From assembly GCF_022627325.1 (NCBI RefSeq), contig NZ_JAETZZ010000001.1:124001-188000 (forward strand): 64,000 bases of DNA, given 5' to 3'. Source of the stretch: Pseudomonas putida. GTDB lineage: Bacteria > Pseudomonadota > Gammaproteobacteria > Pseudomonadales > Pseudomonadaceae. The translations under genes and the position numbers were made by a program. Under the pieces are notes generated by a model. It did not search any database and was not told where the DNA came from. It saw only the letters and a program-made list of their open reading frames with translations. Shown here in pieces: positions 17,294 through 26,359 of this stretch (position 1 is its first letter; every line of letters begins with the position of its first letter).

Positions 17294-19267
17294 TCACTTC
17301 CCCCGAATCAACCTCCGCAAGCCAAACCGGTTCGGGTGGCACGCCTCTGCCACCGCCCGTGGCAGCGGCAACGGCTCGCCACTGACCCACGCCGCAATCA
17401 GCTCGCCCGACAGCGGTGCCGTGATCAGCCCCCGTGACCCATGCCCACTATTCACATACAGCCCCTCCAGCCAAGGGCAGGGCACTTCGGGCACCTGCCG
17501 CGCATCCTTGGCCAGTACGGCGTAGGCCTCGGCAAAGGCTGCAGGGTCGGCAACCGGCCCCACGATCGGCAAGTAATCCGGGCTGGTGCATCGAAATGCC
17601 GCGCGCCCCTGCAACTGCTCAGGGTCAAGCGCCGCAGCACCCAGCCGCCGGGCCAGGTCGGTAGAGATTTCATCGAGCATGGCCAGGTTGCCCTGGTGTT
17701 CGGCCACGGTCGGCGTCAGGTCATCACTGTGGAAGTCAAAGCTGGCCCCCAGCGTGTGCTCCTCCCCCCTGGGCGGTGCGACATAGCCCTCGGCGCAGAC
17801 CACGGTAGCCAGCGCCCGGCTGGCGTCGGTCGCCGGCAGGCGGGTGACCTGCCCGCGGATGCGCTTGAGCGGTAGCTGGGCACAAGGCTCGAAACGCTTC
17901 ACATCAGCCGCCCCGGCCAGCACCACCACAGGGGCGCTGGCCAGTAACCGGTCGCCGGCCCAGGCTTGCCAAAGGCCATCGGCCTTGCGCAGTGCGAGTA
18001 CATCGTGATGGGCCAGCAGGCGAATGTTGGGGTGCTGCAGTTGTGCCTGGCACAGTGCCGGTGGATGCACCCAGCCGCCTTCGGGGTAGTACAACCCGCC
18101 GGCAGGCAGCGCGACCCCGGCGATCGTTTCGGCTTCACTGCGCTGCACTGCTCGCAGCAAGCTGCCCTCGAAGGCGTCGGCGAGCTTGCCCTGGCGTTCG
18201 GCTTCCTTGTGGTCGAATGCCAGTTGCAAAACCCCGCACGCATCCCAGTCCTGGCCGCGCTGCAGGCGTTGAAGCTGGCGCCGGGTGTAGCCGAACCCGG
18301 ACAGGATCATCTGCGACAAAGCCGTGCCGTGCGCGGACAGCTTGAGGTACAGCACGCCCTGGGGGTTGCCGGAGGCTTCGCGGGCGGCGGCGTCGTGACG
18401 CTCCAGTACCGTTACCTGCCAGCCCCGTGCGGCCAGGCTGGCAGCGCTGGCAGTGCCGGCGAGCCCTGCGCCGATCACCAGGACCTCGCGCGGGCCTTCG
18501 GGCGTACGTGGCCGCGCGTACCAGGGCGCCGACAGGGGGGTGTTGGGCGGGCCGGTGTACTCACCGCTCATCACCTCCCACTTCTTGCCGATGCCAGGCA
18601 CCTTTTTCATGGTGAAGCCGGCTTCGATCAGGCTGCGACGCACCCAGCCGGTAGTGGTGAAGGTGCCCAGCGCGGTGCCGGCATGGGACAACCTGGCCAG
18701 TTGCCTGAACAGCTCGGGTGTCCACATGTCGGGGTTTTTCGCCGGGGCGAAGCCGTCGAGAAACCACACGTCGATACGCGCGTCCAGCTGCGGCAGCTGC
18801 TCCAGCACATCGCCGATCAGCAGGGTGAGGGTGATTCGGCCCTGGTCGAAGGTGAACTGCTGGAAGCCTTGATGCACCGCGACGTACTGCTGCAAAAAGG
18901 GTTCGGTGAACCCGGCCAGCTCCGGCCACAGGCGCATCGCACGGGCCATGTCGGCATGGCCCAGGGGATACTTCTCGACGCTGATGAAGTGCAAGCGGGC
19001 ATCTGCGTGGGCTGTTTCGGCGAACAGCTGCCAGGCACAAAAAAAATTCATGCCGGTGCCAAAGCCGGTTTCGCCGATCACCAGGCAGCCGTGGGGCGCC
19101 AGGTCGGCGAAGCGCTGGCGCAGGCGGGTTTGTTCGAGGAAAACATGCTGGGTTTCGGCAATGCCCTCGTTGATGGCGAAGTAGACATCGCCGTATTGCC
19201 GCGAATGTGGGCGGCCCTGGTCGTCCCAGTCGATCTGGGCATGCTGAAGGAGGGTGGGTGCGGGCAT
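17294..19267 (-). CDS. mnmC: Bifunctional tRNA 5-methylaminomethyl-2-thiouridine biosynthesis protein MnmC
   Basis: Completes mnm5(s2)U at the wobble position of several tRNAs. The N-terminal SAM methyltransferase domain (about 1-240, GETGFGTGMNFF near 63) carries out the final methylation. The C-terminal FAD oxidoreductase domain (about 268-657, with VIGAGLAGTASA) removes the carboxymethyl group. At 657 residues both halves are full length, as in E. coli. The gene is transcribed alone, away from the ppk2-type gene, with a heptad repeat element in the divergent spacer. Confidence 0.93.
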   Translation of the reverse strand: MPAPTLLQHAQIDWDDQGRPHSRQYGDVYFAINEGIAETQHVFLEQTRLRQRFADLAPHGCLVIGETGFGTGMNFFCAWQLFAETAHADARLHFISVEKYPLGHADMARAMRLWPELAGFTEPFLQQYVAVHQGFQQFTFDQGRITLTLLIGDVLEQLPQLDARIDVWFLDGFAPAKNPDMWTPELFRQLARLSHAGTALGTFTTTGWVRRSLIEAGFTMKKVPGIGKKWEVMSGEYTGPPNTPLSAPWYARPRTPEGPREVLVIGAGLAGTASAASLAARGWQVTVLERHDAAAREASGNPQGVLYLKLSAHGTALSQMILSGFGYTRRQLQRLQRGQDWDACGVLQLAFDHKEAERQGKLADAFEGSLLRAVQRSEAETIAGVALPAGGLYYPEGGWVHPPALCQAQLQHPNIRLLAHHDVLALRKADGLWQAWAGDRLLASAPVVVLAGAADVKRFEPCAQLPLKRIRGQVTRLPATDASRALATVVCAEGYVAPPRGEEHTLGASFDFHSDDLTPTVAEHQGNLAMLDEISTDLARRLGAAALDPEQLQGRAAFRCTSPDYLPIVGPVADPAAFAEAYAVLAKDARQVPEVPCPWLEGLYVNSGHGSRGLITAPLSGELIAAWVSGEPLPLPRAVAEACHPNRFGLRRLIRGK

Positions 19268-19291
19268 GGCTGGTTTCGCTGGAAGTGGGTA

Positions 19292-19395
19292 GCTGCAAGC
19301 TTCAAGCTACAAGCTGCAAGAAAAAGCAGATGGTGGCACGCCCTGGCTTTTCTTGCAGCTTGAAGCTTGAAGCTTGCGGCTTGCAGCTTGCAGCT
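19292..19395. repeat. Heptad inverted-repeat element, copy A
   Basis: Four plus-strand 7-bp units (GCTGCAA, GCTTCAA, GCTACAA, GCTGCAA) are followed by a 33-base spacer ending GGCTTTTC and then six complementary units (TTGCAGC, TTGAAGC x2, TTGCGGC, TTGCAGC x2). The arms can pair over about 28 bases. It sits in the divergent spacer between mnmC and the polyphosphate kinase gene. Confidence 0.8.
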
Positions 19396-19444
19396 CCCCC
19401 CCAGGATTCCGCTAGTCTTGCTTATCCATTGAAGGAGCGAGTGC

Positions 19445-20938
19445 ATGTTTGAATCCGCGGAAATTGGTCACAGCATCGACGACGATACCTTCGAGGCAGA
19501 AGTGCCCGCGCTGCGCGAGGCTTTGCTCGAAGCCCAGTACGAACTCAAACAGCAGGCACGCTTCCCGGTGATCGTGCTGATCAATGGCATCGAAGGCGCT
19601 GGCAAGGGCGAGACGGTCAAACTGCTCAACGAGTGGATGGACCCGCGCATGATCGACGTGCTCACCTTCGACCAGCAAACCGACGAAGAGCTGGCCCGCC
19701 CGCCCGCCTGGCGCTACTGGCGGGCGCTGCCGCCGAAGGGGCGCATGGGCGTGTTTTTCGGCAATTGGTACAGCCAGATGCTGCAGGGCAGGGTGCACGG
19801 GCAGTTCAAGGATGCCGTGCTCGACCAGGCCATCACCGGCGCCGAGCGGTTGGAGCAGATGCTTTGCGACGAAGGTGCGCTGATCATCAAGTTCTGGTTC
19901 CACCTGTCCAAGAAACAGATGAAAGCGCGGCTCAAGTCGCTCAAGGACGACCCCTTGCACAGCTGGCGCATCAGCCCGCTGGACTGGCAACAGTCCCGCA
20001 CCTACGACCGTTTCGTGCGTTTTGGCGAGCGGGTATTGCGCCGTACCAGCCGTGACTATGCACCCTGGCACGTAGTCGAAGGCGTCGACCCCAACTACCG
20101 CAGCCTGGCCGTCGGGCGCATCCTGCTGGAAAGCCTGCAGGCCGCACTGGCCGTCAACCCCAAAGGCAAGCACCAGGGCAACATTGCACCGCTGGGCCGC
20201 AGCATCGACCAGCGCAGCCTGCTGGGCGCGCTGGACATGACCCTGCGCCTGGACAAGCAGGATTACCAGGAGCAACTGGTGACCGAGCAGGCACGCCTGG
20301 CCGGCCTGCTGCGCCACAAACACATGCGTCGGCATGCCCTGGTGGCAGTCTTCGAGGGTAATGATGCGGCGGGCAAAGGGGGCGCGATCCGCCGCGTGGC
20401 CGCTGCGCTGGACCCGCGCCAGTACCGTATCGTGCCAATCGCCGCCCCCACCGAAGATGAGCGTGCTCAGCCGTACCTGTGGCGGTTCTGGCGGCATATC
20501 CCGGCGCGCGGCAAGTTCACCATCTTCGACCGGTCCTGGTATGGCCGGGTGCTGGTCGAGCGTATCGAGGGTTTTTGCACCCCGGCCGACTGGATGCGCG
20601 CGTATGGCGAGATCAATGATTTCGAGGAGCAGCTGGCAAACGCCGGCGTGGTGGTCGTCAAGTTCTGGCTGGCGATCGACCAGCAAACCCAGCTGGAGCG
20701 TTTTGAAGAGCGCGAGCAGATCCCGTTCAAGCGCTACAAGATCACCGAGGACGATTGGCGCAACCGCGAGAAGTGGGACCTGTACGTGGATGCCGTGGGC
20801 GACATGGTCGACCGCACCAGCACCGAGATCGCGCCATGGACCCTGGTCGAGGCCAATGACAAGCGCTGGGCGCGGGTGAAGGTGCTGCGCACCCTCAATG
20901 AAGCCCTGGAAGCGGCGTTTGCCAAACACAAGAAATAG
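19445..20938 (+). CDS. pap: Polyphosphate:AMP phosphotransferase (two-domain PPK2)
   Basis: Transfers phosphate from polyphosphate to AMP, giving ADP. The 497 residues hold two tandem PPK2 domains, each with its own P-loop: GIEGAGKGE near residue 50 and FEGNDAAGKGG near 305. This tandem layout defines the class II PPK2 enzymes such as PA3455 (PAP), whereas single-domain PPK2 proteins prefer nucleoside diphosphates. Each domain also has a FDRSWY/FFGNWYS lid segment; in the N-terminal domain this reads FGNWYS, so the C-terminal domain is likely the active one. The gene is monocistronic. Confidence 0.9.
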   Translation: MFESAEIGHSIDDDTFEAEVPALREALLEAQYELKQQARFPVIVLINGIEGAGKGETVKLLNEWMDPRMIDVLTFDQQTDEELARPPAWRYWRALPPKGRMGVFFGNWYSQMLQGRVHGQFKDAVLDQAITGAERLEQMLCDEGALIIKFWFHLSKKQMKARLKSLKDDPLHSWRISPLDWQQSRTYDRFVRFGERVLRRTSRDYAPWHVVEGVDPNYRSLAVGRILLESLQAALAVNPKGKHQGNIAPLGRSIDQRSLLGALDMTLRLDKQDYQEQLVTEQARLAGLLRHKHMRRHALVAVFEGNDAAGKGGAIRRVAAALDPRQYRIVPIAAPTEDERAQPYLWRFWRHIPARGKFTIFDRSWYGRVLVERIEGFCTPADWMRAYGEINDFEEQLANAGVVVVKFWLAIDQQTQLERFEEREQIPFKRYKITEDDWRNREKWDLYVDAVGDMVDRTSTEIAPWTLVEANDKRWARVKVLRTLNEALEAAFAKHKK

Positions 20939-21057
20939 CCCGCCGGCATGCCACGGGGGAATGACCTGATGAATTCTTTTCCCGCCTTTTTTCCCCGTTG
21001 GCAGGCGGCAAGCCTTTAGAATCGAGACACCCCACAACGGGCTCGACCGAGGACTTT

Positions 21058-22020
21058 ATGCACATCACATCCGGGCGCCGGAGCTATGGACTGGCTCTGG
21101 CGCTTCTGACTGCGCTGCTCTGGGGCATCCTGCCGATCAAACTCAAGCAGGTGTTGCAGGTGGTCGACCCCATTACCGTCACCTGGTTCCGCCTGCTGGT
21201 GTCCGGCGGCCTGCTGTGCGCCTGGCTGGCGGCCAAGCGCCGCTTGCCTTCTTTCGCCAGGCTCGGCGCCAAGGGCAAAGGCTTGGTGGTGGTGGCCGTA
21301 TGCGGGCTGATGGGCAACTACGTGCTGTACCTGATCGGCCTCAATCTGCTGAGCCCCGGCACGGCGCAATTGGTGGTGCAGATTGGCCCGGTGCTGCTGC
21401 TGGTGGCCAGTGTGTTCGTGTTCAAGGAACGCTTCAGCCTGGGCCAAGGCCTGGGGCTGGTGGTGCTGCTGGCCGGCTTTGGCCTGTTCTTCAACCAGCG
21501 CCTGGAAGAGCTGCTGACCTCGCTGGGCGCGTACACCACGGGCGTGCTGACCATCCTGCTGGCCACCAGCATCTGGGTGTTCTATGCCCTGAGCCAGAAA
21601 CAGCTGCTGACGGTGTGGCATTCGCAGCAGGTGATGATGGTGATCTACCTGAGCTGCGCCGCGCTGCTGACACCTTGGGTGCACCCGCTGGAGGCGCTGC
21701 AGCTGACCCCCCTGCAAGGCTGGTTGCTGCTGGCGTGCTGCCTGAACACGCTGGTGGCGTATGGGGCTTTTGCCGAGGCCCTGGCGCACTGGGAGGCGTC
21801 GCGGGTCAGCGCCACACTGGCGCTGACGCCACTGGTGACCTTTGTGGCGGTGGCGATTGCGGCCTGGCTGTGGCCGGACTATGTGCAGGCCGAGGACATC
21901 AATGCCTTGGGCTATGTTGGCGCGGTGACCGTGGTGCTGGGGTCGACGCTGGTGGCCCTGGGGCCATCGCTGGTGGCTGGGTGGCGGGCGAGAAGGGCGC
22001 GTTTGGCTCAGGTTGGTTGA
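21058..22020 (+). CDS. EamA family (DMT superfamily) metabolite exporter
   Basis: A 320-residue inner-membrane protein with ten predicted helices in two EamA repeats (about 8-140 and 155-295). The first repeat starts with the typical LLTALLWGILPI and the second with LLATSIWVFYALSQK. GAGGA precedes the ATG by five bases; the longer frame from 20998 is not needed. EamA proteins export amino acids, purines or other small metabolites, and the substrate is not evident. It stands alone, with an inverted REP pair after it. Confidence 0.87.
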   Translation: MHITSGRRSYGLALALLTALLWGILPIKLKQVLQVVDPITVTWFRLLVSGGLLCAWLAAKRRLPSFARLGAKGKGLVVVAVCGLMGNYVLYLIGLNLLSPGTAQLVVQIGPVLLLVASVFVFKERFSLGQGLGLVVLLAGFGLFFNQRLEELLTSLGAYTTGVLTILLATSIWVFYALSQKQLLTVWHSQQVMMVIYLSCAALLTPWVHPLEALQLTPLQGWLLLACCLNTLVAYGAFAEALAHWEASRVSATLALTPLVTFVAVAIAAWLWPDYVQAEDINALGYVGAVTVVLGSTLVALGPSLVAGWRARRARLAQVG

Positions 22021-22031
22021 GAGCCTGTTCC

Positions 22032-22169
22032 GGCCCTATCGCCGGCAAGCCGGCCACACGGACCGCGCCAGCTTTCAGAAGTTGAGCAAGACCGTTGCCC
22101 CGCAGGCCCCCACCAAGCCTGGAGACTGTGGGGTACCGGTGGGAGCCGGCTTGCCGGCGATAGGGCCCT
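22032..22169. repeat. Inverted pair of REP elements (REPIN-like)
   Basis: A minus-oriented copy at 22032-22062 (CCTATCGCCGGCAAGCCGGC) and a plus-oriented copy at 22139-22169 (GGGAGCCGGCTTGCCGGCGA) flank about 75 bases. Together they fill the space between the convergent EamA and fumC genes and may also stop transcription. Confidence 0.75.
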
Positions 22170-22186
22170 AAGTACCCGCCAATCAA

Positions 22187-23581
22187 TCAGCCCTTGCCAC
22201 CCGGCGCCAGCATGTTCTCCGGCCTTACCCACTCATCGAACTGCTGGTTGGTCAGGTATTGCAACTCCAGCGCCGCCTCGCGCAGGGTCTTGCCTTCGCT
22301 GTAGGCCTTCTTGGCAATTTCCGCCGCTTTGTCATAGCCAATATGCGGGTTGAGTGCGGTCACCAGCATCAGCCCACGCTCCAGGTGCGCCGCCATCTGC
22401 TCGGCATCCGGCTCGATCCCCGCCACGCAGTGCTGCTGGAAGTTGCGGCAGCCATCGGCCAGCAGTTCGATCGACTGCAGCAGGTTATGGATGATCACCG
22501 GCTTGAACACATTCAACTGCAGGTGCCCCTGGCTGGCGGCGAAACCGATGGCCGCGTCATTGCCCAGCACCTGGCAGGCCAGCATCGACAGCGCCTCGCA
22601 CTGGGTCGGGTTGACCTTGCCCGGCATGATCGAGCTGCCCGGCTCGTTGGCCGGCAGGCGCACCTCGGCCAAGCCGGCGCGGGGGCCGGAACCGAGCAAA
22701 CGCAGGTCGTTGGCGATTTTCATCAAGGCGACCGCCAAGGTCTTCAGTGCCCCGGCCAGGCTGGTCAGCGGCTCGTGGCCGGCCAAGGCGGCGAACTTGT
22801 TCGGCGCGGTGACGAACGGCAGGCCGGAGAGGGCGGCCAGTTCAGCAGCGATGGCTTCGGCGAACCCCTGCGGGGCATTGAGCCCGGTACCCACGGCAGT
22901 ACCGCCCTGGGCCAGCTCGCACACCGCCGGCAAGGTGGCGCGGATGGCGCGCTGGGCGTAGTCCAGCTGGGCAACGAAGGCCGACACCTCCTGGCCGAAG
23001 GTGATGGGCGTGGCGTCCATCATGTGCGTGCGGCCAGTCTTGACCAGTTTGTGGTGGCGCGCCGCCAGCTCCGCCAGCCCCGAAGACAGCTCGGCGATCG
23101 CCGGTAGCAGTTGCTCGTGCACCGCCTGTGCTGCGGCGATGTGCATGGCGGTGGGGAAGCAGTCGTTGGAACTCTGCGAACGGTTGACGTGATCGTTAGG
23201 GTGCACCGGCGCCTTGCCGCCGCGGCCTTTGCCGGCAAGCTCGTTGGCCCTCCCGGCGATCACTTCGTTGACGTTCATGTTGCTCTGGGTACCGCTGCCG
23301 GTCTGCCACACCACCAGCGGGAACTGGTCGTCGTGCTCGCCGCCCAACACTTCGTCGGCCGCCTGCTCGATCAGCCGGGCGATGTCCGCTGGCAGGGCGC
23401 CATTGCGGTCGTTGACCCTTGCCGCGGCCTTCTTGATCAGCGCCAGGGCGTGCAGCACCGGTAGCGGCATGCGTTCCTTGCCAATGGCAAAGTTGATCAG
23501 CGAGCGTTGGGTCTGTGCGCCCCAGTAGGCGTGCTCCGGAACTTCGACTGGGCCCAGGCTGTCTGTTTCGATACGGCTCAT
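22187..23581 (-). CDS. fumC: Fumarate hydratase class II
   Basis: An iron-independent fumarase of the TCA cycle, converting fumarate to malate; it forms tetramers in the cytosol. The 464 residues carry the superfamily signature [13 protein letters not shown] near residue 320, [13 protein letters not shown] near 98, and the active-site [11 protein letters not shown] near 185. Class II enzymes often act when iron is short or oxidants damage FumA. Pseudomonas usually keep two fumC paralogues; which one this is cannot be settled here. Divergent from the DUF2059 gene. Confidence 0.93.
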   Translation of the reverse strand: MSRIETDSLGPVEVPEHAYWGAQTQRSLINFAIGKERMPLPVLHALALIKKAAARVNDRNGALPADIARLIEQAADEVLGGEHDDQFPLVVWQTGSGTQSNMNVNEVIAGRANELAGKGRGGKAPVHPNDHVNRSQSSNDCFPTAMHIAAAQAVHEQLLPAIAELSSGLAELAARHHKLVKTGRTHMMDATPITFGQEVSAFVAQLDYAQRAIRATLPAVCELAQGGTAVGTGLNAPQGFAEAIAAELAALSGLPFVTAPNKFAALAGHEPLTSLAGALKTLAVALMKIANDLRLLGSGPRAGLAEVRLPANEPGSSIMPGKVNPTQCEALSMLACQVLGNDAAIGFAASQGHLQLNVFKPVIIHNLLQSIELLADGCRNFQQHCVAGIEPDAEQMAAHLERGLMLVTALNPHIGYDKAAEIAKKAYSEGKTLREAALELQYLTNQQFDEWVRPENMLAPGGKG

Positions 23582-23736
23582 GCTGCGTTCACTCCCCTGT
23601 CAGTCAGAATCAGCAGTTTAGGCCCCCATGCGATCGTGCGGTTCAATCGCACTTCGTGCCACTTGAGCGCTGCCCCCTGGCGGGAGCAGAATGCTCATCT
23701 CTGAGGTAACGCCTCCCCCTCCTTGAAGGATATGCA

Positions 23737-24261
23737 ATGACCCGTCTCCGTGCCCTCTGTGCTGCCGTCGCCCTGGCCTGTGCCAGCGGCCAGGTGCTCG
23801 CTGCCACTGCCAGCCACAACGCTGCCGCCGAGAAATTCCTGACCCTGGCCAACGCTGACAAGCTGGGCACCCCGGTTTACATGCAAGTCCAGCAGATGTT
23901 CGCCCAGCGCTTCGCCCAGACCAAGGCCCCGGCCAGCAAGCAGTCGGTGCTGGAGAGCTACCAGGCCAAGGCCAACGCCGCGCTGGACAGCGCCATCGGC
24001 TGGAACAAGCTCAAGCCGAAGATGGTCGACCTGTACACCCAGACCTTCACCGAGCAAGAGCTCAAGGACCTGGTCAAGTTCTACCAGTCGCCACTGGGCA
24101 AGAAAGTCCTTACCCAGATGCCCAAGGTCACTCAGCAGTCGGCCCAGCTGACCCAGCAGAGCCTGGAGCCGGCAGTGCCGGTGGTGAACAAGCTGCTCGA
24201 AGACATGACCAAAGAGCTTGACCCCAATGCCGGCAAGGCTGCCGCCCCGGCCAAGAAGTGA
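23737..24261 (+). CDS. DUF2059 domain periplasmic protein
   Basis: A 174-residue secreted protein with a signal peptide ending VLAAT (about residue 22). Residues about 75-135 form the helical DUF2059 domain (IGWNKLKPKMVDLYTQTFTEQELKDLVKFYQSP). The C-terminus is Ala/Lys-rich and disordered. Function is unknown. A GGAG lies upstream of the start. Ten bases separate it from bolA, so they are likely cotranscribed. Confidence 0.82.
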   Translation: MTRLRALCAAVALACASGQVLAATASHNAAAEKFLTLANADKLGTPVYMQVQQMFAQRFAQTKAPASKQSVLESYQAKANAALDSAIGWNKLKPKMVDLYTQTFTEQELKDLVKFYQSPLGKKVLTQMPKVTQQSAQLTQQSLEPAVPVVNKLLEDMTKELDPNAGKAAAPAKK

Positions 24262-24271
24262 GTGACGCGCG

Positions 24272-24571
24272 ATGACCATGCAGCAACGCATTGAGCAGCA
24301 GCTTGCCGCCCTGGCGCCGCAGCACCTTGAAGTGCTCAACGAAAGCCACATGCACAGCCGTGGCCAGGAAACCCACTACAAGGCGGTGATCGTCAGCGAG
24401 CAGTTTGCCGGGCTCAACAGCGTCAAGCGCCACCAGAAGGTGTACGCCACCATGGGTGAGCTGATGGGCCAGATCCATGCCCTGGCCATCCACACCTACA
24501 CCGACGAGGAGTGGGCGAAGGTGGGCGTCGCGCCTGCGTCGCCGGTGTGTGCAGGTGGCGGCAAGCACTGA
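24272..24571 (+). CDS. bolA: BolA family protein
   Basis: A 99-residue BolA-fold protein. The class signature is present: LNESHMHSRGQETHYKAVIVSEQFAG, with the His of HMHS, then RHQKVYATMGELM and the HALAIHTYTDEEW helix, with His candidates for shared Fe-S ligation with a monothiol glutaredoxin. Family members act in Fe-S trafficking and affect cell shape in stress. The C-terminal tail VCAGGGKH adds a cysteine. A second in-frame ATG two codons downstream is an alternative start. Confidence 0.88.
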   Translation: MTMQQRIEQQLAALAPQHLEVLNESHMHSRGQETHYKAVIVSEQFAGLNSVKRHQKVYATMGELMGQIHALAIHTYTDEEWAKVGVAPASPVCAGGGKH

Positions 24572-24610
24572 ATCCTTTCTGTCGTTCTGGTACACTCCGC
24601 ACCATTCCTA

Positions 24611-24729
24611 GGGGGCCGCTTGGCGGCCCATCGCCGGCAAGCCGGCTCTCACTGGTACAGCGCAGCCCTTGAGCATTGCGCCGGCCCTGTGGGAGTCGGC
24701 TTGCCGGCGATGGGCTGCAGGGCAGCCCC
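24611..24729. repeat. Inverted pair of REP elements (REPIN-like)
   Basis: A minus-oriented copy (24611-24665, core ATCGCCGGCAAGCCGGC) and a plus-oriented copy (24688-24729, core GTCGGCTTGCCGGCGAT) both have long flanks. The first is preceded by its own small hairpin GGCCGCTTGGCGGCC, the second is followed by GGGCTGCAGGGCAGCCCC. It lies between bolA and trhO. Confidence 0.75.
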
Positions 24730-24789
24730 CAGCTTTTTGCCAAACCCGGTCCGCCCCTTACGAGGGCAACCACCTGGAGATTCAACGCA

Positions 24790-25722
24790 ATGACCCACCC
24801 GATCGTTGTGGCGGCGCTGTACAAGTTCGTCACCCTTGAAGACTACGTAGAACTGCGCGAGCCCCTGCTAAAGGCCATGCTCGACAACGGCGTCAAAGGC
24901 ACCCTGCTGCTGGCCAACGAGGGCATCAACGGCACCGTTTCGGCCACCCGCGAAGGCATCGATGGGCTGCTCGCCTGGCTGCGCAGCGACCCGCGCCTGG
25001 TCGATATCGACCACAAGGAATCCTACTGCGACGAGCAGCCGTTCTACCGCACCAAGGTCAAGCTCAAGAAAGAGATCGTCACCCTCGGCGTGCCCGGCGT
25101 GGACCCGAACAACGCCGTTGGCACCTATGTCGAGCCCAAAGACTGGAACGCCCTGATCAGCGACCCGGAAGTACTGCTGATCGACACCCGCAACGATTAC
25201 GAAGTGGCCATCGGCACCTTCAAGGGCGCAATCGACCCCAAGACCGAGACCTTCCGCGAGTTCCCCGAGTACATCAAGGCCAACTTCGACCCCAGCAAGC
25301 ACAAGAAGGTCGCCATGTTCTGCACCGGCGGCATCCGTTGTGAAAAAGCCTCCAGCTACATGCTCGGTGAAGGCTTCGAGGCGGTCTATCATCTTAAGGG
25401 CGGCATCCTGAAATACTTCGAGGAAGTACCCCAGGAAGAAAGCCTGTGGGACGGTGACTGCTTTGTCTTCGACAACCGCGTCACGGTGCGCCATGACCTG
25501 AGCGAGGGCGAGTACGACCAGTGCCATGCCTGCCGCCACCCGGTCGACGCCCAGGACCGCGCGTCCGAGCACTATTCGCCAGGCGTGAGCTGCCCGCACT
25601 GCTGGGACAGCCTGAGCGAAAAGACCCGGCGCAGCGCCATCGACCGGCAAAAGCAGATCGAGCTGGCCAAGGCCCGCAACCTGCCGCACCCGATCGGTTA
25701 CAACTACAAAGCCGAGGCCTGA
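24790..25722 (+). CDS. trhO: tRNA uridine(34) hydroxylase TrhO (rhodanese family)
   Basis: TrhO hydroxylates the wobble uridine of a set of tRNAs to ho5U using molecular oxygen. The 310-residue protein has an N-terminal acylphosphatase-like domain (about 1-95), a rhodanese domain (about 120-220) with the active-site loop [12 protein letters not shown], and a C-terminal Cys/His segment ([18 protein letters not shown]) that looks like a zinc site. Start MTHPIVV is the family start; the longer frame runs into the upstream REP. The following DsbA-like gene begins four bases later. Confidence 0.92.
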   Translation: MTHPIVVAALYKFVTLEDYVELREPLLKAMLDNGVKGTLLLANEGINGTVSATREGIDGLLAWLRSDPRLVDIDHKESYCDEQPFYRTKVKLKKEIVTLGVPGVDPNNAVGTYVEPKDWNALISDPEVLLIDTRNDYEVAIGTFKGAIDPKTETFREFPEYIKANFDPSKHKKVAMFCTGGIRCEKASSYMLGEGFEAVYHLKGGILKYFEEVPQEESLWDGDCFVFDNRVTVRHDLSEGEYDQCHACRHPVDAQDRASEHYSPGVSCPHCWDSLSEKTRRSAIDRQKQIELAKARNLPHPIGYNYKAEA

Positions 25723-25726
25723 TTGC

Positions 25727-26359
25727 ATGACTGCCCGCCTGCTCTATGTGATGGACCCGATGTGCTCCTGGTGCTGGGGTTTTGCACCGGTGGCCCAGGC
25801 CCTGATCGCCCAGGCGCGTGAGGCGGGCGTGGCCACCCGAGTGGTGCCGGGCGGGTTGCGCCGCGGTGCCAGCGCGCTGGACGCCTCCACCCGCAAGTAC
25901 ATCCTCGAGCATTGGCAGGCGGTGGCCGAAGCTACCGGGCAGCCGTTCGCGTTCGACAATGCCATGCCCGACGGTTTCGTCTACGACACCGAACCGGCCT
26001 GCCGTGCCCTGGTGGCTGCCCGCGAACTGGATGCCGAGCGAGTCTGGCCGCTGCTGGCGCTGATCCAGCGGGGGTTCTACCAGCAGGGCCTGGATGTCAC
26101 CAGGGCGCCGCAGCTGGTCGAGCTGGCCGAACAGGCCGGCTTCGATCGCACAACCTTCGCCGACGCCCTGCAGGGTGCGGACGTGCGCGCGGCCACCGCA
26201 GCCGATTTCAGCTGGGTGCAGGACCTGGGGATTGCTGGTTTTCCGACGCTGCTGGCTGAGCGCAACGGCCAGCTCGCCCTGTTGACCAATGGCTACCAGC
26301 CGCTGCAAAGCCTGCAGCCCTTGCTTGCCCGCTGGCTACAGCAGGCCGCCTGTGCTTGA
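25727..26359 (+). CDS. DsbA family thioredoxin-like protein
   Basis: A 210-residue protein without a signal peptide, so cytoplasmic. It starts with a thioredoxin-like strand and has the CSWC redox motif at residues 13-16 (MDPMCSWCWGF), followed by the long helical insertion typical of DsbA/FrnE-type oxidoreductases. The strand with the cis-proline is IAGFPTLL. The target is unknown. It sits between trhO and the ABC exporter; its stop overlaps the exporter start by eight bases, so the three genes look like one operon. Confidence 0.85.
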   Translation: MTARLLYVMDPMCSWCWGFAPVAQALIAQAREAGVATRVVPGGLRRGASALDASTRKYILEHWQAVAEATGQPFAFDNAMPDGFVYDTEPACRALVAARELDAERVWPLLALIQRGFYQQGLDVTRAPQLVELAEQAGFDRTTFADALQGADVRAATAADFSWVQDLGIAGFPTLLAERNGQLALLTNGYQPLQSLQPLLARWLQQAACA

